Shown here one piece after another: positions 4,993 through 6,090 of a stretch of 6,090 nucleotides of DNA. Every line of letters starts with the position of its first letter. Position 1 is the first letter of the stretch. The DNA is from Chlamydiota bacterium (GTDB lineage Bacteria; Auribacterota; UBA3054; B51-G9), in the NCBI GenBank assembly GCA_030596365.1, contig JAUVKG010000183.1, forward strand, positions 1-6,090, given 5' to 3'. The notes beneath the pieces are model-generated. The model was given only the letters and a program-made list of their open reading frames with translations, was not told the DNA's origin and did not search any database. A program made the position numbers and the translations under genes.

Positions 4993-5871
4993 ATGCGAAG
5001 TGTATTCAGAGGCTCAATTGTGGCAATAGTTACTCCTTTTAATCAAGACGGTTCAATCGATTTTGATTCTTTAGAACAACTCGTAGAATGGCATATCGAA
5101 AGTGGTACAAACGGAATTCTTCCGTGCGGCACTACCGGTGAAAGTCCAACTCTTTCACACGAAGAACATGATCTCGTTGTTGATTCAGTGATAAAATTTG
5201 TAAACAAAAGAATTCCGGTACTCGCAGGCGCAGGATCAAATTCTACCTCCGAAGCGTTAAGACTTACGAAACATGCTGAAGATGCCGGCGCGAGTGGTGC
5301 GTTAGTTATCACTCCATATTACAACAAACCTACACAAGCAGGTTTGAAAGCGCATTTTACAAAAATCGCTTCCGAAACAAATATTCCGATTGTAATTTAT
5401 AACGTGCCCGGAAGAACAGGGATTTCTATCGCTCCCGAAACTGTTGCGGAACTTGCAGAGCTTAAAAATATTGTCGCGATAAAAGAAGCAAGCGGATCGC
5501 TTGATCAGGCTTCATCTATTTTAACAAAATGCAACATCGACCTGCTGTCAGGTGATGATTCTTTGACAGTTCCTTTGATGTCAATTGGAGGGTGCGGTAT
5601 TGTATCTGTTGTGGCAAATATTGTGCCCGGAAAAATGGCTGCATTAACTAAAGCAATGATGAAAGGCAATCTTCCCGCTGCCGAACAACTTCATCGTGAA
5701 CTTTATCCATTATGTAAAGCAATGTTTATTGAAACGAACCCCGTTCCTGTAAAGACAGCGCTTTCACTCATGGGAAAAATCGAAGAAGTTTTTCGGCTTC
5801 CAATGGTTCCAATAAGTGACACCAATAAAGAAATTGTGAAGAAAGCAATTGAAACGATTGGTTTAATCTGA
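4993..5871 (+). CDS. dapA: 4-hydroxy-tetrahydrodipicolinate synthase
   Basis: DapA condenses pyruvate with aspartate semialdehyde, the first committed step toward meso-diaminopimelate (peptidoglycan) and lysine. The 292-residue protein is a full-length TIM barrel of the DapA/N-acetylneuraminate lyase family. All the key residues are present with a constant +3 offset from E. coli DapA. The Schiff-base lysine is K164 in VAIKEASG. The proton-relay residues are T47 (CGTTGES), Y110 (TPYYNKPTQ) and Y136 (IYNVPGRTG), and R141 would bind the aspartate semialdehyde carboxylate. These motifs favour true DapA over sialic acid or keto-sugar lyases of the same fold. The C-terminal stretch FIETNPVPVKTAL (245-257) is typical. 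The start is supported by the weak AAGG site. The gene stands alone between a repeat-rich spacer and a strong terminator, so it is probably a single-gene unit. No dapB or other lysine gene is visible nearby. Confidence 0.95.
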   Translation: MRSVFRGSIVAIVTPFNQDGSIDFDSLEQLVEWHIESGTNGILPCGTTGESPTLSHEEHDLVVDSVIKFVNKRIPVLAGAGSNSTSEALRLTKHAEDAGASGALVITPYYNKPTQAGLKAHFTKIASETNIPIVIYNVPGRTGISIAPETVAELAELKNIVAIKEASGSLDQASSILTKCNIDLLSGDDSLTVPLMSIGGCGIVSVVANIVPGKMAALTKAMMKGNLPAAEQLHRELYPLCKAMFIETNPVPVKTALSLMGKIEEVFRLPMVPISDTNKEIVKKAIETIGLI

Positions 5872-5903
5872 ATTTTATAAATTAAAATTTGGAGTGCAAT
5901 AAT

Positions 5904-5938
5904 AAATACCCCGAAGCAGAATTACTTCGGGGTATTTT
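5904..5938 (+). terminator. Strong rho-independent terminator of dapA
   Basis: A perfect 13-bp stem (AAATACCCCGAAG at 5904-5916 with its reverse complement at 5925-5937) encloses an 8-base loop and ends in TTTT. It begins 33 bases after the dapA stop. The A-rich left arm means it could also act on transcripts arriving from the right on the minus strand. Confidence 0.9.
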
Positions 5939-5955
5939 AATTTGAGGCCGATTAT

Positions 5956-6008
5956 TTGTGCACAATAGGTCGCCGGGGAACCCGGCATACGCGGGTCACG
6001 CGGCGACC
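5956..6008. repeat. Palindrome plus GC-rich structured island downstream of dapA
   Basis: TTGTGCACAA (5956-5965) is a perfect 10-bp palindrome. Directly after it, GGTCGCCG (5968-5975) pairs with CGGCGACC (6001-6008). Smaller pairings lie inside (GGG 5976-5978 with CCC 5981-5983, or CCCG 5981-5984 with CGGG 5992-5995). The block is far richer in G and C than the sequence around it and contains no gene start, so an intergenic palindromic repeat or a structured RNA is the best description. Confidence 0.6.
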
Positions 6009-6090
6009 CTCCAGCGATATTCTTGTAATTCAGGGTAAATACATAACTCTTGACGTAGAAGAAGTTACAATGACACCTTTTTTGTGATTT
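6009..6090. other. Right-edge sequence with no callable feature
   Basis: The last 82 bases show no start codon with a supporting site, no terminator and no repeat. A TTGACG at 6050-6055 lacks a -10 box at a workable distance. A gene could begin just outside the window. Confidence 0.4.

Noticed and set aside
5875..6090. Minus-strand frame open from the right edge through the dapA terminator (ATG at 5988 gives 37 residues)
   Set aside because: It runs through the terminator hairpin and the GC-rich palindrome, has no Shine-Dalgarno sequence, and resembles no protein I know. It is best explained by chance in structured DNA.

Overview
This is an AT-rich bacterial window holding five intact plus-strand protein genes, one broken minus-strand gene at the left edge, and an unusually dense set of small repeats and hairpins in the intergenic spaces. 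A lipid A gene (lpxI) implies an outer membrane, so the host is diderm (Gram-negative type). Four of the five intact genes have no Shine-Dalgarno sequence before the start. The pairing of LpxI with a Gfo/Idh/MocA oxidoreductase, and the C-terminal signature of DapA, remind me of Planctomycetota (anammox-like) or Omnitrophota. The poor Shine-Dalgarno use would also fit Bacteroidota/Ignavibacteria. The lineage is an inference from memory and was not tested.

Layout. 1-221: C-terminal part of a transglutaminase-like protein on the minus strand, cut at its 5' side by a 156-bp MITE (223-378) with 27-bp terminal inverted repeats of the type associated with REP/IS200-like (Y1) transposases. 379-672: AT-rich spacer with a promoter whose -10 box ends 7 bp before the lpxI ATG, so the lpxI mRNA may be leaderless. 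673-1521: lpxI. 1507-1616: four successive inverted repeats, the first overlapping the lpxI stop and the last three sharing arms. 1665-2627: Gfo/Idh/MocA oxidoreductase, possibly GnnA-like. 2670-2819: a 9-bp tandem array whose last unit has become the start codon of tlyA (2811-3608). 3639-4550: NAD kinase. 4551-4992: a repeat-rich spacer with C/G-rich hairpins and three copies of an element with a conserved flank but a changing, still-paired stem. 4993-5871: dapA, followed by a strong intrinsic terminator (5904-5938). 5956-6008: a palindrome and a GC-rich hairpin island. Nothing can be called in the last 80 bases.

How the genes fit together. lpxI and the oxidoreductase probably belong to a lipid A block: LpxI makes lipid X, and a GnnA-type enzyme would alter the sugar so that lipid A carries extra amide-linked acyl chains. 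tlyA (rRNA 2'-O-methylation) and nadK (NADP supply) follow closely in the same direction and may be co-transcribed with them. dapA (lysine/meso-diaminopimelate synthesis) is set apart by the repeat-rich spacer and has its own terminator. The most unusual material is not a new gene system but the repeat architecture: an array that runs into a start codon, a chain of competing hairpins, and the stem-varying triplet ahead of dapA.
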